Assembly: GCA_034440115.1 (NCBI GenBank)
Contig: JAWXBM010000025.1
Location: forward strand, 1 to 64,000
Source: JAWXBM01 sp034440115
Lineage (GTDB): Bacteria; Pseudomonadota; Gammaproteobacteria; Xanthomonadales; SZUA-36
DNA: 64,000 nucleotides
Direction of reading: 5' to 3'
Below the pieces are notes generated by a model. That model was not told the origin of the DNA. It searched no databases and saw only the letters and a program-made list of their open reading frames with translations. How positions within the stretch are numbered: the first letter of the stretch is position 1; every line of letters begins with the position of its first letter. Shown in pieces: positions 38,411 through 47,233 of the stretch. The position numbers and the translations under genes are program-made.

Positions 38411-40372
38411 GTGACGTCATTGGAAGTCTTGCTGCAGCAGTTTAGATCGCACAAATTGGATGCCAGACTCTCGTTGCTCCTCATGCTGATAATCAGCCTG
38501 GGGCTCAGCGCCTGCGCCGGCACCGCCAAAGGTGTGCGCAAATCCAGCCTGGATACCAGGCTGGTCACCAACACGGCGGCCTTAGCTGAATTGCCAGGGG
38601 CACTGGTGGTCATCCGCTACCCAGCGGTGGTGCTGGAAGAAGCTGAGGAGTCTTACTATCGCGCTTACGTGGATCAGTCCATCGGTGGTGATGTTTCCAT
38701 TACCCATCAACTGCGCAAGGACACTCGGCATTTGGCGCGTTCGGTGATTGCCAAATCAAGCTATTACGCCATGTCGCTGTATGCCGAGTTGCGCGAATTG
38801 TTACCGGCCAACAAGGTATTGTTGTCGCCGCATATGATTTACCGTGGTGAGTCCGGTGCATCCAGTCGGCCCTTGCTGGCTTCTGAAGAAGTGCCAGGCG
38901 CCGTAGTCATCGATTTCAATATTTATACTTTCCCTGATGCATCCCAGTTGATGGACTCACCACCAATTACCGTGGGTGATGTTGTAACCCCTATGTTTGT
39001 AATCCACGGTGACAGTTGGTTGCGACCGCCTACCTTTGGCATGCTACTGGCGAGCGAGGATTTGCTGGGCAGTTCCTGGGACCTGTCTGCCCTGCAGTCC
39101 AGCCGTGAAGCTCAATCGCTGTTATCCGGCTACGCTGACCGTTTCATCAGGCCGCTGGATTTTGTCTACTTTCTCGAGTCCCGGCAGACTCCGTTGTCAA
39201 ACATTCCATTGAAGGGCCCCGGTGGCACCGATAATGCTGCAGCAGCAATAGAGAAATATCCGCTGGAAAAAATTCGCATGGATGCCGAGTTGATAGCGGG
39301 ATTGGATGATAGCGGCCTCGCCGATCCATTCGCGGTGAGTTTTGTGCAAAATGCGGCGCAGCGCGTATTGGCTGAACTACACACGCTGGATTTGCGCCGT
39401 GCCACATTCATCGCCCGCTATCGTTCTTTTGAGCGATTCGATGCGGAGCTGGCTACAGCTTTTCTGGCCAAGACAAAAGGTGAAGAATTTCAAACCCGTC
39501 TGCAACTGGCCGAGGCCGTAATCGATGCTGAGCTGAAGTTTCTCACCGCCCAATCGGAACGCATGTACCGCGGTACTTATTATGGCGATTTTGGCAAGTC
39601 CATCCGCTCCTTGATTGCAGCGGAATACGGGGTATTGGAAAAACGTCGCCAGTTGGCCAGGTTGCAAAACCTGACCACGGCGTTGACAGTCGTCACGCTG
39701 GCGGGAACTGGCTACGCTGCCAGCAGTTTCACCTCCGGTGTAGCCACTGCTATCCCCTGGGCCGGTGCTGCTGCCACGCTCGGTTTTTCTTCCATACTGG
39801 CGCTGAACAATAATCGCGAAGCCCGCATTCAATCCTATGCCATAGGCGAGAGTTTCATGTCGCAAATGGCGCCCGATCTGCAGCGCTATATCACTGTTCA
39901 AAGTGAAGTGGTGCTGTCGGAGAAAGACATATTTGCCCGCAGCTACGGCGAGTTTGAGAGCCAGGTAGTGACTCTATACGGAGAAACGGCGCGTAATCTG
40001 TCTGAAAGCAAACAAGGTCAATGTGCGTTTGAGTATCCTGCGGGCAATGCTAATGGTGTCTGGCGGGGCGAATGTCGTCGTGGCAAAGCGCATGGCTGGG
40101 GTTATGGCGTAACCCAAATCCAGCAAGGTCGGTTTGTTGAGTACTTCGGCCGGGCCAAGGCCGGTTTGCCGCAGGGACAAGGCGCGTTAATCCTTCCCGC
40201 CGCCAGTGGCATGGCACCTGTGCTTTACGAAGGCGAGTTCAGCAAAGGTGTAGCGAATGGCATGATACGCGTCAGCGAAGCCGGCAAGGCTCCAAGAATA
40301 AGGACATTCAGCCAGGGAGTGGAATCGGGTCGGGCCGGAAGCAATCAATGGCGGTCTATCGCTTATCCTTGA
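38411..40372 (+). CDS. Predicted outer-membrane lipoprotein with C-terminal MORN-like repeats (paralogue 1)
   Basis: 653 residues from a GTG start. Residues 16-35 form a lipoprotein signal ending LGLSAC, with Cys35 as the lipidation site; the +2 residue is Ala, which favours the outer membrane. A long domain of unknown fold follows (residues about 60-470), then about 75 residues with MORN-like repeats (GVWRGECRRGKAHGWGYG, YFGRAKAGLPQGQGAL, YEGEFSKGVANGMIRV). An Ala/Gly-rich hydrophobic stretch near residues 425-465 (ALTVVTLAGTGYA and following) may insert in a membrane. The next gene is a paralogue sharing KS(S/N)YY-MSLY-EL, VLLSPH, TFPD and IAAEY-LE-RR-LAR stretches. No known family name comes to mind. 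Confidence 0.75.
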   Translation: MTSLEVLLQQFRSHKLDARLSLLLMLIISLGLSACAGTAKGVRKSSLDTRLVTNTAALAELPGALVVIRYPAVVLEEAEESYYRAYVDQSIGGDVSITHQLRKDTRHLARSVIAKSSYYAMSLYAELRELLPANKVLLSPHMIYRGESGASSRPLLASEEVPGAVVIDFNIYTFPDASQLMDSPPITVGDVVTPMFVIHGDSWLRPPTFGMLLASEDLLGSSWDLSALQSSREAQSLLSGYADRFIRPLDFVYFLESRQTPLSNIPLKGPGGTDNAAAAIEKYPLEKIRMDAELIAGLDDSGLADPFAVSFVQNAAQRVLAELHTLDLRRATFIARYRSFERFDAELATAFLAKTKGEEFQTRLQLAEAVIDAELKFLTAQSERMYRGTYYGDFGKSIRSLIAAEYGVLEKRRQLARLQNLTTALTVVTLAGTGYAASSFTSGVATAIPWAGAAATLGFSSILALNNNREARIQSYAIGESFMSQMAPDLQRYITVQSEVVLSEKDIFARSYGEFESQVVTLYGETARNLSESKQGQCAFEYPAGNANGVWRGECRRGKAHGWGYGVTQIQQGRFVEYFGRAKAGLPQGQGALILPAASGMAPVLYEGEFSKGVANGMIRVSEAGKAPRIRTFSQGVESGRAGSNQWRSIAYP

Positions 40373-40485
40373 TTTTTGCGCATACAGCTCAAGTTAATCT
40401 ATGGCCTGTTAGAATCATGTTTGTCAGTCATGTTGCCCGGCATTGTTGCCCGGCATTGTTGCTCAAGGGGCAAATAGGAGGCGCG

Positions 40486-42414
40486 GTGAGACCTGCATGC
40501 AAATTTCTACTGAGCATAGTGCTGTGTATCGCGGTGGTGCTTGGCAGCGGTTGTGCCAGCACAGCCACTGGAAAGAAACAATCGGTTTACCAGCCGCAGC
40601 AGAACCTGCAACTGAACGATGGTGGCCGCTCACAGGCCGATGCCAATGTAGTCATACGCTATCCTGCCATTGTTGATCGTAATGCAGAGACTGTGTTTTT
40701 TGACGCTTTTGCAGCCCATCCCATAGGCGGCAGCATCAAGGAAACCGATAGCAACAGCGACCGCGTAGCCGAAGCCATGGTTGCCAAGTCCAACTATTAC
40801 GTGATGTCGCTGTATCGCGAATTGCAGGCTGCCCTGCCAGATAACTCTGTACTGCTTTCCCCACATTACGTTTTCATTGATGAGCAAGGCCAGTTGTCCA
40901 GCAAACCTTTACTCGCAGCAGAGAAAATTCCCAGCGTTCTGACCATAGACTTTGCCACTTACTCTTTTCCCGATACCAGCAAAATGATGGATGCACCACC
41001 TTTGACTTTTGGCGACCTGGTGACGCCTTTGTTCGTGCTGCACAGCAATCACTGGCTCAGCCCGCCCACGCATGGCTTGTTGCTGTCCAGCGAACCACTG
41101 CTGGGTACCGCTTGGGAACAATCTGCGCGACAGGCAGAAGCACAGTTTGCAAGCCGTTTGTCCATGCAGCCAGTGGATTATCAGCGGCCGCTGGATTTCA
41201 TCAGTTACCTGGCCAAAGGCAGCCCGGCCAGCCTGGATTTGCCGCTCAAGGCAGCCGGGTCGGTCCGTCAATCGGTGACCGCAGTCGAACGCTACCCGCT
41301 GGAAAAAATCCGCATGCAAAGCGAGCTGGTAGCCAGTCTGGACAAAGACTCAAGCATTGATCCTTTTGCCGAGGATTTCGTCAAAGGAGCAGCCGCCCGG
41401 GTGGTTACTGCGTTAAACGACATCAATCACGACCGGGCAACATTTTTTGCCCGCCAGAGCGCCTTAGCATCCTTCGATCCGGATTTGGCCAATGCTTTTC
41501 TGATGCGTTCAGCGGATGAAAGCGTGCAGGCGCGGGTGCAATTGGCAGAATCTTTATTGGTGGCTGAGCGCAAGTTCCTCGCCAGGCAGTCGCAGGCCAT
41601 CTATGACGGCACTTACGCAGGAGCCTATGGTGATGAAATGCGCCGAATGATTGCCGCTGAATACCGCATGCTGGAAGAGCGGCGCGATCTGGCGAGAAAG
41701 CAGAACATCGGCACCGCATTGGCGATTGTAGCCATGGCAGGAGCGGTATACGCTGGCAGCCAGGCAGGCGATTCCGGCAGTTGGGGTGAGTACAATAACT
41801 GGCAATTTCTCACCAGTGCGCTGGCCTTGTCATCGGTTTGGGCCGTCAATGTCGCCATGAACAAGAATGCCGAATCAAAAACCGTGGGTGAAAATTTCCT
41901 GATGCAAATGGCACCTGCCCTGAACCAACAGAGCTCGGTACAGGTCGAACTGCTGGAATCCAATGAAGAAATTACTGCGCGGAATTTTGATGAATTCAAA
42001 AGCCAGACTATAGCCCTGTATCAAAAGTATGCTCGTTCCATGACGGTCGATGGCTCGTCCCAATGCCAGTTCCGTCACCCATCTGCCGGACAGTCAGGCA
42101 GTTGGTATGGCGCCTGCAATTCTGGTTTCGCGGAAGGCCTGGGTTATGGCCTGGTGCGCGGCGATAATGGAACAGAGATTGAGTATTTGGGAAATGCCAG
42201 TCAGGGACTTGCCGAGGGTTTGGGTGCCATGATCATGCGCTCGCCGGCCAGCATAGGCGCCATTTACTACGAAGGCCAGTTCGAGCGAGGTCAGCCTCAC
42301 GGAATCGTGCGGCTGGAACAACCAGGCCGGAAAACCGAAACCCGCGAGTTCATTCACGGTAAAGATGCCGGAGTCGCCGATGAGCAACAATTGTCGCCCC
42401 TTGGCTTTAATTGA
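40486..42414 (+). CDS. Predicted outer-membrane lipoprotein with C-terminal MORN-like repeats (paralogue 2)
   Basis: 642 residues from the GTG at 40486, chosen because AGGAGG lies just upstream and the signal then begins properly (RPACKFLLSIVLCIAVVLGS). The lipobox is LGSGC with Cys23. The frame is open back to 40348, overlapping the previous gene, but that extension would bury the signal. Domain order is as in paralogue 1, and by eye the two share roughly 40% identity. The C-terminal repeats are GSWYGACNSGFAEGLGYG, YLGNASQGLAEGLGAM and YEGQFERGQPHGIVRL. It is followed after 22 bases by a secreted protein gene, so the three form a + strand operon. Confidence 0.75.
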   Translation: MRPACKFLLSIVLCIAVVLGSGCASTATGKKQSVYQPQQNLQLNDGGRSQADANVVIRYPAIVDRNAETVFFDAFAAHPIGGSIKETDSNSDRVAEAMVAKSNYYVMSLYRELQAALPDNSVLLSPHYVFIDEQGQLSSKPLLAAEKIPSVLTIDFATYSFPDTSKMMDAPPLTFGDLVTPLFVLHSNHWLSPPTHGLLLSSEPLLGTAWEQSARQAEAQFASRLSMQPVDYQRPLDFISYLAKGSPASLDLPLKAAGSVRQSVTAVERYPLEKIRMQSELVASLDKDSSIDPFAEDFVKGAAARVVTALNDINHDRATFFARQSALASFDPDLANAFLMRSADESVQARVQLAESLLVAERKFLARQSQAIYDGTYAGAYGDEMRRMIAAEYRMLEERRDLARKQNIGTALAIVAMAGAVYAGSQAGDSGSWGEYNNWQFLTSALALSSVWAVNVAMNKNAESKTVGENFLMQMAPALNQQSSVQVELLESNEEITARNFDEFKSQTIALYQKYARSMTVDGSSQCQFRHPSAGQSGSWYGACNSGFAEGLGYGLVRGDNGTEIEYLGNASQGLAEGLGAMIMRSPASIGAIYYEGQFERGQPHGIVRLEQPGRKTETREFIHGKDAGVADEQQLSPLGFN

Positions 42415-42436
42415 GATGAGCTTTCATTAATTAGTC

Positions 42437-43282
42437 ATGACTACCGGAACAGTTGATCAGATTTTCCGGCATCGCGTTTATGCGAGCTTGCTGCTGTGCG
42501 GGTTATTCCTCTGCTGGTCTGTTCCAGTACAGGCCATCAATGAGCCAACTGACCATACGCTTGGCAGCATCTCCGAATTGCCACCGGGCGAGCAATATCG
42601 GCAACTCAGTTTGTTGATGTTGCTGGCCAACGGAGCTGATGCTGAACTGCTGGACTTCCTGGCTGATGGGTCTGTGCCCGAACAGGAGCCGATTCCGAAT
42701 CAGTCCCGTGCGTTGCAGCAATACCCAACGCCATTGGCACGAATTGCCGACCCCGACTCCATGTTGTTGGGGGCAGGGCAGATGATGCGATTTGCCCATC
42801 AGCATCGAGTCGAAATTGAGCAGGAGCTGGCACGCATAAAACAGAGCTGGCCGATACTGGTCAGCATGATCGACATGAATGTCGTGCGTGAGGACGCCAT
42901 CATCATTCGCAGTGCGGTCGCTGATGGCATGCAATACCAACAGGGTGATCAAGCTGTAAATCCTGATGTGTTACCAGAAAGCAGCCTGCTGGCTTACCAG
43001 GGTGAAACCATACACCAACGTAACAATATGGAGTATTTACTGTTCCAGAACGAGCTGGATAGCATTACCGATGGCGCCCTGGATGAACTCAGTTACAAAC
43101 TGGATGCTTTCCAGCGCATGGCCGACGATGAACTGAATCCGGACCTCATGGATGAACGCATCGATGCTGCGGCAAACATGAACGAGGAAACCCGGCAACG
43201 TTTTCGTGAGCAGGCCTATATCCGCGCCAGTACCCTGTATTTAATGTTGATTCCGGCCATGGTGACGGTGGTTACTGATTAG
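42437..43282 (+). CDS. Secreted protein of unknown function
   Basis: 281 residues with an N-terminal signal (hydrophobic core YASLLLCGLFLCWSV, likely cut after VQA). The mature part is acidic and largely helical (VEIEQELARIKQSWPILVSMID; LDELSYKLDAFQRMADDELN). A final hydrophobic segment, STLYLMLIPAMVTVVTD, could anchor it. I recognise no family. It is third in the + strand set after the two MORN lipoproteins, 22 bases downstream, and ends 79 bases from the convergent kinase/VWA operon. Confidence 0.6.
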   Translation: MTTGTVDQIFRHRVYASLLLCGLFLCWSVPVQAINEPTDHTLGSISELPPGEQYRQLSLLMLLANGADAELLDFLADGSVPEQEPIPNQSRALQQYPTPLARIADPDSMLLGAGQMMRFAHQHRVEIEQELARIKQSWPILVSMIDMNVVREDAIIIRSAVADGMQYQQGDQAVNPDVLPESSLLAYQGETIHQRNNMEYLLFQNELDSITDGALDELSYKLDAFQRMADDELNPDLMDERIDAAANMNEETRQRFREQAYIRASTLYLMLIPAMVTVVTD

Positions 43283-43343
43283 CCCGCATATTGCACCAAG
43301 GCGGACGTGTTTGAAATTCCGGATCTTTGGTGCAACATGCGGG
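43283..43343. repeat. 17-bp inverted repeat between convergent operons
   Basis: The arms 43283-43299 and 43327-43343 (CCCGCATATTGCACCAA and its complement with one mismatch) enclose 27 bases. The position between the ends of the two convergent gene sets suggests a bidirectional transcription stop or mRNA-stabilising hairpin. There is no T-run, so an intrinsic terminator is uncertain. Confidence 0.7.
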
Positions 43344-43361
43344 TTGGGAGTCTGGATTTTG

Positions 43362-44687
43362 TCAGTTCGGAGTTTTCTTTATCGGTAAGGTTGCAGCTTC
43401 ATTCATACCCTGTAATTTCTCCAGTTCCGGAATGGCGATAGTGCCGGGAGGGGGCGAAGGCTGATCCTGCTGTTGGCTGGAAGTGGCTTGCGAACTGCTT
43501 GCTGTTGTGCTGTCGGCTGCTGCCAGCTTTTTGCTGGCCTGTTGGGCTTGCTGGTTTTCTGCTGGTTGCTTTTCACTCTCGGCTTTCTGGCCTTTCTCCA
43601 GCTCCTCCAGTTGCGCAATGGCAATGCTGCCGGGAGGGGGAGGTGGCTCGTCGCTTGCTGTAGCGGATGTCTGGGATTCTTCGGCTGATTTCTTGGCGGC
43701 TTCTGCGATTTGCTGCTCTTTAGTCAACGGTTTCTTGGCGCTTTTGGCTGGCATTGTCGCCCCCGAACTGGCTTGGTTTGCCGCTTGTTGGCTGTTGGAT
43801 CCAGCATCTTCAGCAGCTTGAGCCTGAGACTGAGGCTGGCCGCTTCCAGCCGGGCCATTGCCCATCGGGTCTGTAGCAGGTTGATCACCTGCTGATTGAG
43901 CGCCAGCCAATTGACCGGTTGACTGGCCTCTGAGAAATTCCAAAGCACTTTGCGACACACCTGCGCCTGCCGCGCTACTGCTGGCAGCGTCAGTTGCGCG
44001 CCGGGCTCCCGGACTGGATGAGCCTTTGCTGCCGGAGTTTGAGCTCTCGCTGCCGGCCATGCCCGACTGTCCGCTGCTGCCGCTCTGTCCGCCACTCTGG
44101 CCCCCATTCTGTCCACTGTCCTGTTCCGGTCCGGAACCACTACTGCGACCGCCTCCACCTGCCAGCGCCGCTGCTTCACGTTTATGGTATTCCTGTACCA
44201 GATCGCCCCAGGCGGCTTCTTCTTTCTGGCGCAATTCCAGATCTTTTTCCGCCGCAGCGCTGGGAGTGTAAGGATAGTTGGCGTTAACGTCTTCCGGCTT
44301 CCATTCGCCTTGTTCGATAATGACATCGCGCATTTCATCGCGCAGATGTTTCTGTGATTCGTATGGCAGCGCCGCCATGCCTTCGAGTGGTTTAAGAGGT
44401 GGCGTGGAACGATCCAGAATGACGGTAGACTGATCTCCGGATTCATCCGTTTCCATTCGACGGCGGTAAGCTTCTTCGCTCTCTTCCACCTGCTGGCTGG
44501 AATCCTCACTGGTATCTGTCGCCACGTCCTGCTTGCCCGTGCCAGCAATATCGGCGGATTGCGACCAGCCTGAAAGGGGAACCAGGATAGCTGCAAGCAA
44601 CAGCAATGGTCGCGCAGTAAAACGCTGTTCACGTAGCGAGCGCAGCCGTGCCGCGATTGACTTCACAGGTTTACGGATTGATCTCAT
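43362..44687 (-). CDS. Secreted Gln/Ser/Gly-rich protein with repeated PPPG(S/T)IAI motif
   Basis: 441 residues. The start at 44687 has GGAGAG 6 bases upstream. After a basic N-terminus, residues 26-42 form a signal (LLLLAAILVPLSGWSQ). A short ordered part follows (about 90-160: HLRDEMRDVIIEQGEWKPED, KDLELRQKEEAAWGDLVQEY), then a long disordered region rich in Gln, Ser, Gly and Ala. Two copies of PPPG(S/T)IAI-x-(Q/E)LE-(E/K)L lie in the last 100 residues, which look like short docking motifs. No family is recognised. It is last in the seven-gene minus-strand operon, 36 bases after the kinase gene. Confidence 0.65.
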   Translation of the reverse strand: MRSIRKPVKSIAARLRSLREQRFTARPLLLLAAILVPLSGWSQSADIAGTGKQDVATDTSEDSSQQVEESEEAYRRRMETDESGDQSTVILDRSTPPLKPLEGMAALPYESQKHLRDEMRDVIIEQGEWKPEDVNANYPYTPSAAAEKDLELRQKEEAAWGDLVQEYHKREAAALAGGGGRSSGSGPEQDSGQNGGQSGGQSGSSGQSGMAGSESSNSGSKGSSSPGARRATDAASSSAAGAGVSQSALEFLRGQSTGQLAGAQSAGDQPATDPMGNGPAGSGQPQSQAQAAEDAGSNSQQAANQASSGATMPAKSAKKPLTKEQQIAEAAKKSAEESQTSATASDEPPPPPGSIAIAQLEELEKGQKAESEKQPAENQQAQQASKKLAAADSTTASSSQATSSQQQDQPSPPPGTIAIPELEKLQGMNEAATLPIKKTPN

Positions 44688-44723
44688 TACTGCTCTCCAG
44701 AAGAGCTCTGCCCAGTGTTGGAC

Positions 44724-47225
44724 TCAGGAAGAGGGTGGTAATTCCCGAACCACGCGAAATCCGGTGAAATCGTTGCGGTCGCCCGCCTTGAGATTGAAGC
44801 GTGCCGACAGGCGCGACTCACGCGCGCCACTGAACCAGGAGCCGCCGCGGGTGACGCGGGAATTGCACAAACCACGATTATTGGCGCTGCCGTCGGCGGG
44901 AGCGTCATGATAGGACAAACTCATGCAGTCCAGCGTCCACTCAGCCACGTTGCCCAAGGTGTCGTGTAGTCCTGAGGTATTGGCGGGAAATGATCCAACC
45001 GGCGCTGTTTCCAAAGCAAATGGATCGGCACAAACTTGATGGGCCCAGCGAAAGCCCGTTTCACTACCGGCGATATTGGCCACCTCACAAACTCCAGCCG
45101 GATTGGCGTCTGGCCATTCCTCGGATTCTCCAGCCCGAGCGGCATATTCCCACTCGCTTTCACTGGGTAAACGGTAGCGCTCGCTGGTTTTCTTGCTTAA
45201 CCATTCCACAAAGGCCTGAGCATCATTCCAGGAAACCATCATGACTGGCCGGGCGCCGCGACCCCAGCCATTATCAGTGGTTTGGCTGCAGCCTCCGTCC
45301 GCCACGCAGGCATCCCATTGTGCCAGGGTGACTTCGTGGATACCGATGGCAAAAGCCTTATCAATGACCACTTTACGTTGCGGTTTTTCATTGGCTAATG
45401 AAGTGGTGGAATCTTTATCCGCACCCTGCCAGAACGATCCCCCGGCCAGAACCACCAAATCCGGGCAGAGATCACAGTCGCGAAACCGTTTGCCGGGCCT
45501 GAGCGTGAGCCCGTCAATGGCAGCGAGGGCAGCGGTGACATGCTGACCGCGCGGAAAGCCATCAATGTAGGCCTGATAGGCCTTGCGGGTATGCAGTTTT
45601 CGCGCGGTTGCAAAAGCACTGCCGTCATTGACTGAATCGTTGAGTTCGCGGCGCAGAGACTGAGCTGCAGACAGATGTTCGCCGTCCGGAAACTCAGCGA
45701 TGTATTGGTCGATTGCCGCAATGCTGCGTTGCGTGCGTGCCTGTTGCCAGGCTAGGTTGTCTTGCTCCTGGCGCAATGTCTGCTGTCGTTCGGATTCGGT
45801 AGCGGCGCGGTCCAATGCGTCCAGCCGTATCATGGCTTCTGCCTCGTGGCGCCCCAGTGGCAATTGCTCCAGATAAGTCTGGTAAGCAGAACGGCTGCCT
45901 TCGGCGTCGCTGGCTTGCCACAGTGCATCATCCAGCCGGGCCAGGTGTTGCAGCGCGTCAGCCTCGTGGATGGAGTTTGGGTAGTCCTGACGGTAGCGCT
46001 GGTAGCCATAGATGGTGTCCGCTTCCAGTGCTTCCAGCCAGCGTCTGTTCTGCTCTGGATCGCGATTACCCAGGGCAGTGTCCGAGCCCGCATCAACTTG
46101 TTGCAACGTTGCGGTTTGATCAGGGTCAGATGGACTGTCTGGTCCACCTGTCATCAGGTAAAACACCAGAACAATCAGGCCCAGGGCAAACAATCCCAGC
46201 AGAATGATGGGCAGCCAGGCACGGCCCTCGGTGTCATATTCAGCGTTTTCCTGGGGCAATTTGGGCCTGCCGCGCAGCACACTTTGTCGGGGTTTGGACT
46301 CAAGTAGGCTGAACGACCGGGACCAATCCGCTACGCTGTGCGGGCGTTGGTCGGTTTTCAGTTTTAGTCCTGCATTAATCGCATCGAGCCAGTCTGAGGG
46401 CCAAACTGCGGGCCGGGCAGAGGGCGCGGCTGAGAGCAGGTCGGCTGCAGCCTGTTGAACCAGCGGCAGCAGCGGATCAGGCAAGCCTTTTTCTACCGCT
46501 TCCAGTCGTTGTGAAGCGGCGGTTGGTATTCGGCCGGTAGCGACGCGATAGAGGCTGGCTGAGAATCCATAAATGTCGGTCCATGGGCCAATGGGTCCGG
46601 AGCCCAGTTCCTGTTCAGGGGCTGCATAACCAGGGCTGCCCAGATTGCCTGACTTCGGCCCCGGTGCTGGAAGCAGGGTTGCACCAAAGTCCAGCAGCAG
46701 TGGGACGCCTTCGGCAGTGATATAAATATTGGCAGGTTTGATGTCCTGGTGGATCACTGAGTGTTGATGCGAATACTTGAGTGCGTCCAGCAGGGGCAGC
46801 AGTAGCGACTTGATTTGCTCTGCATCGAGTGTTTTTTTTCGTTGCAGCAGCTCAGCCAGGGTTTCACCGGGGTAAAAGGGCATTTGCAACCAGGCCGTGC
46901 CATTGGCTTCAAAGCAACGCATGACCTCGATAATATTGGGGTGCTGCAAACCAGCCAGTCCACGACCTTCGGACAGAAACTGCTGCAAGCCTTGCTTGAA
47001 GTCTGCTGCGGTTTCAGAGCTTATAGCTTGCAAGCGACCATCATCCAGTCGCAAGGCACTTTGCTGTGGGAAATACTCCTTGAGTACAAACTCACCGCCC
47101 TGGATTTGGTCTTTTGCCAGGTAGCTGATGCTGAATGAACCCTGGCCGAGCATACGCACAATGCGCAAATTGTCGATCAGGCTGCCACTTTCAAGACAAG
47201 TCGGCTTGGAGGATTCACCACTCAT
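44724..47225 (-). CDS. Membrane Ser/Thr protein kinase fused to a formylglycine-generating-enzyme-like domain
   Basis: 833 residues. The N-terminal eukaryotic-type kinase (about 18-320) has a glycine loop GQGSFS (27-32), Lys49 in FVLKEYFP, catalytic HQDIKPAN with Asp161, and DFG at 179-181, so it looks active. A transmembrane helix near 340-360 (LPIILLGLFALGLIVLVFYL) places the rest outside. A helical, repeat-like segment (about 390-575) precedes a sulfatase-modifying-factor (FGE/SUMF1) fold from about 581, with GGSFWQGADKD, PVMMVSWNDAQAFVEW, RLPSESEWEYAARAG, GNVAEWTLDC and RGGSWFSG. The kinase-FGE order recalls PpkA of type VI secretion loci, but no tss genes are present. It is 8 bases downstream of the FHA gene that may bind its phosphorylated products. 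Confidence 0.92.
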   Translation of the reverse strand: MSGESSKPTCLESGSLIDNLRIVRMLGQGSFSISYLAKDQIQGGEFVLKEYFPQQSALRLDDGRLQAISSETAADFKQGLQQFLSEGRGLAGLQHPNIIEVMRCFEANGTAWLQMPFYPGETLAELLQRKKTLDAEQIKSLLLPLLDALKYSHQHSVIHQDIKPANIYITAEGVPLLLDFGATLLPAPGPKSGNLGSPGYAAPEQELGSGPIGPWTDIYGFSASLYRVATGRIPTAASQRLEAVEKGLPDPLLPLVQQAAADLLSAAPSARPAVWPSDWLDAINAGLKLKTDQRPHSVADWSRSFSLLESKPRQSVLRGRPKLPQENAEYDTEGRAWLPIILLGLFALGLIVLVFYLMTGGPDSPSDPDQTATLQQVDAGSDTALGNRDPEQNRRWLEALEADTIYGYQRYRQDYPNSIHEADALQHLARLDDALWQASDAEGSRSAYQTYLEQLPLGRHEAEAMIRLDALDRAATESERQQTLRQEQDNLAWQQARTQRSIAAIDQYIAEFPDGEHLSAAQSLRRELNDSVNDGSAFATARKLHTRKAYQAYIDGFPRGQHVTAALAAIDGLTLRPGKRFRDCDLCPDLVVLAGGSFWQGADKDSTTSLANEKPQRKVVIDKAFAIGIHEVTLAQWDACVADGGCSQTTDNGWGRGARPVMMVSWNDAQAFVEWLSKKTSERYRLPSESEWEYAARAGESEEWPDANPAGVCEVANIAGSETGFRWAHQVCADPFALETAPVGSFPANTSGLHDTLGNVAEWTLDCMSLSYHDAPADGSANNRGLCNSRVTRGGSWFSGARESRLSARFNLKAGDRNDFTGFRVVRELPPSS

Positions 47226-47233
47226 AAAAAGCT

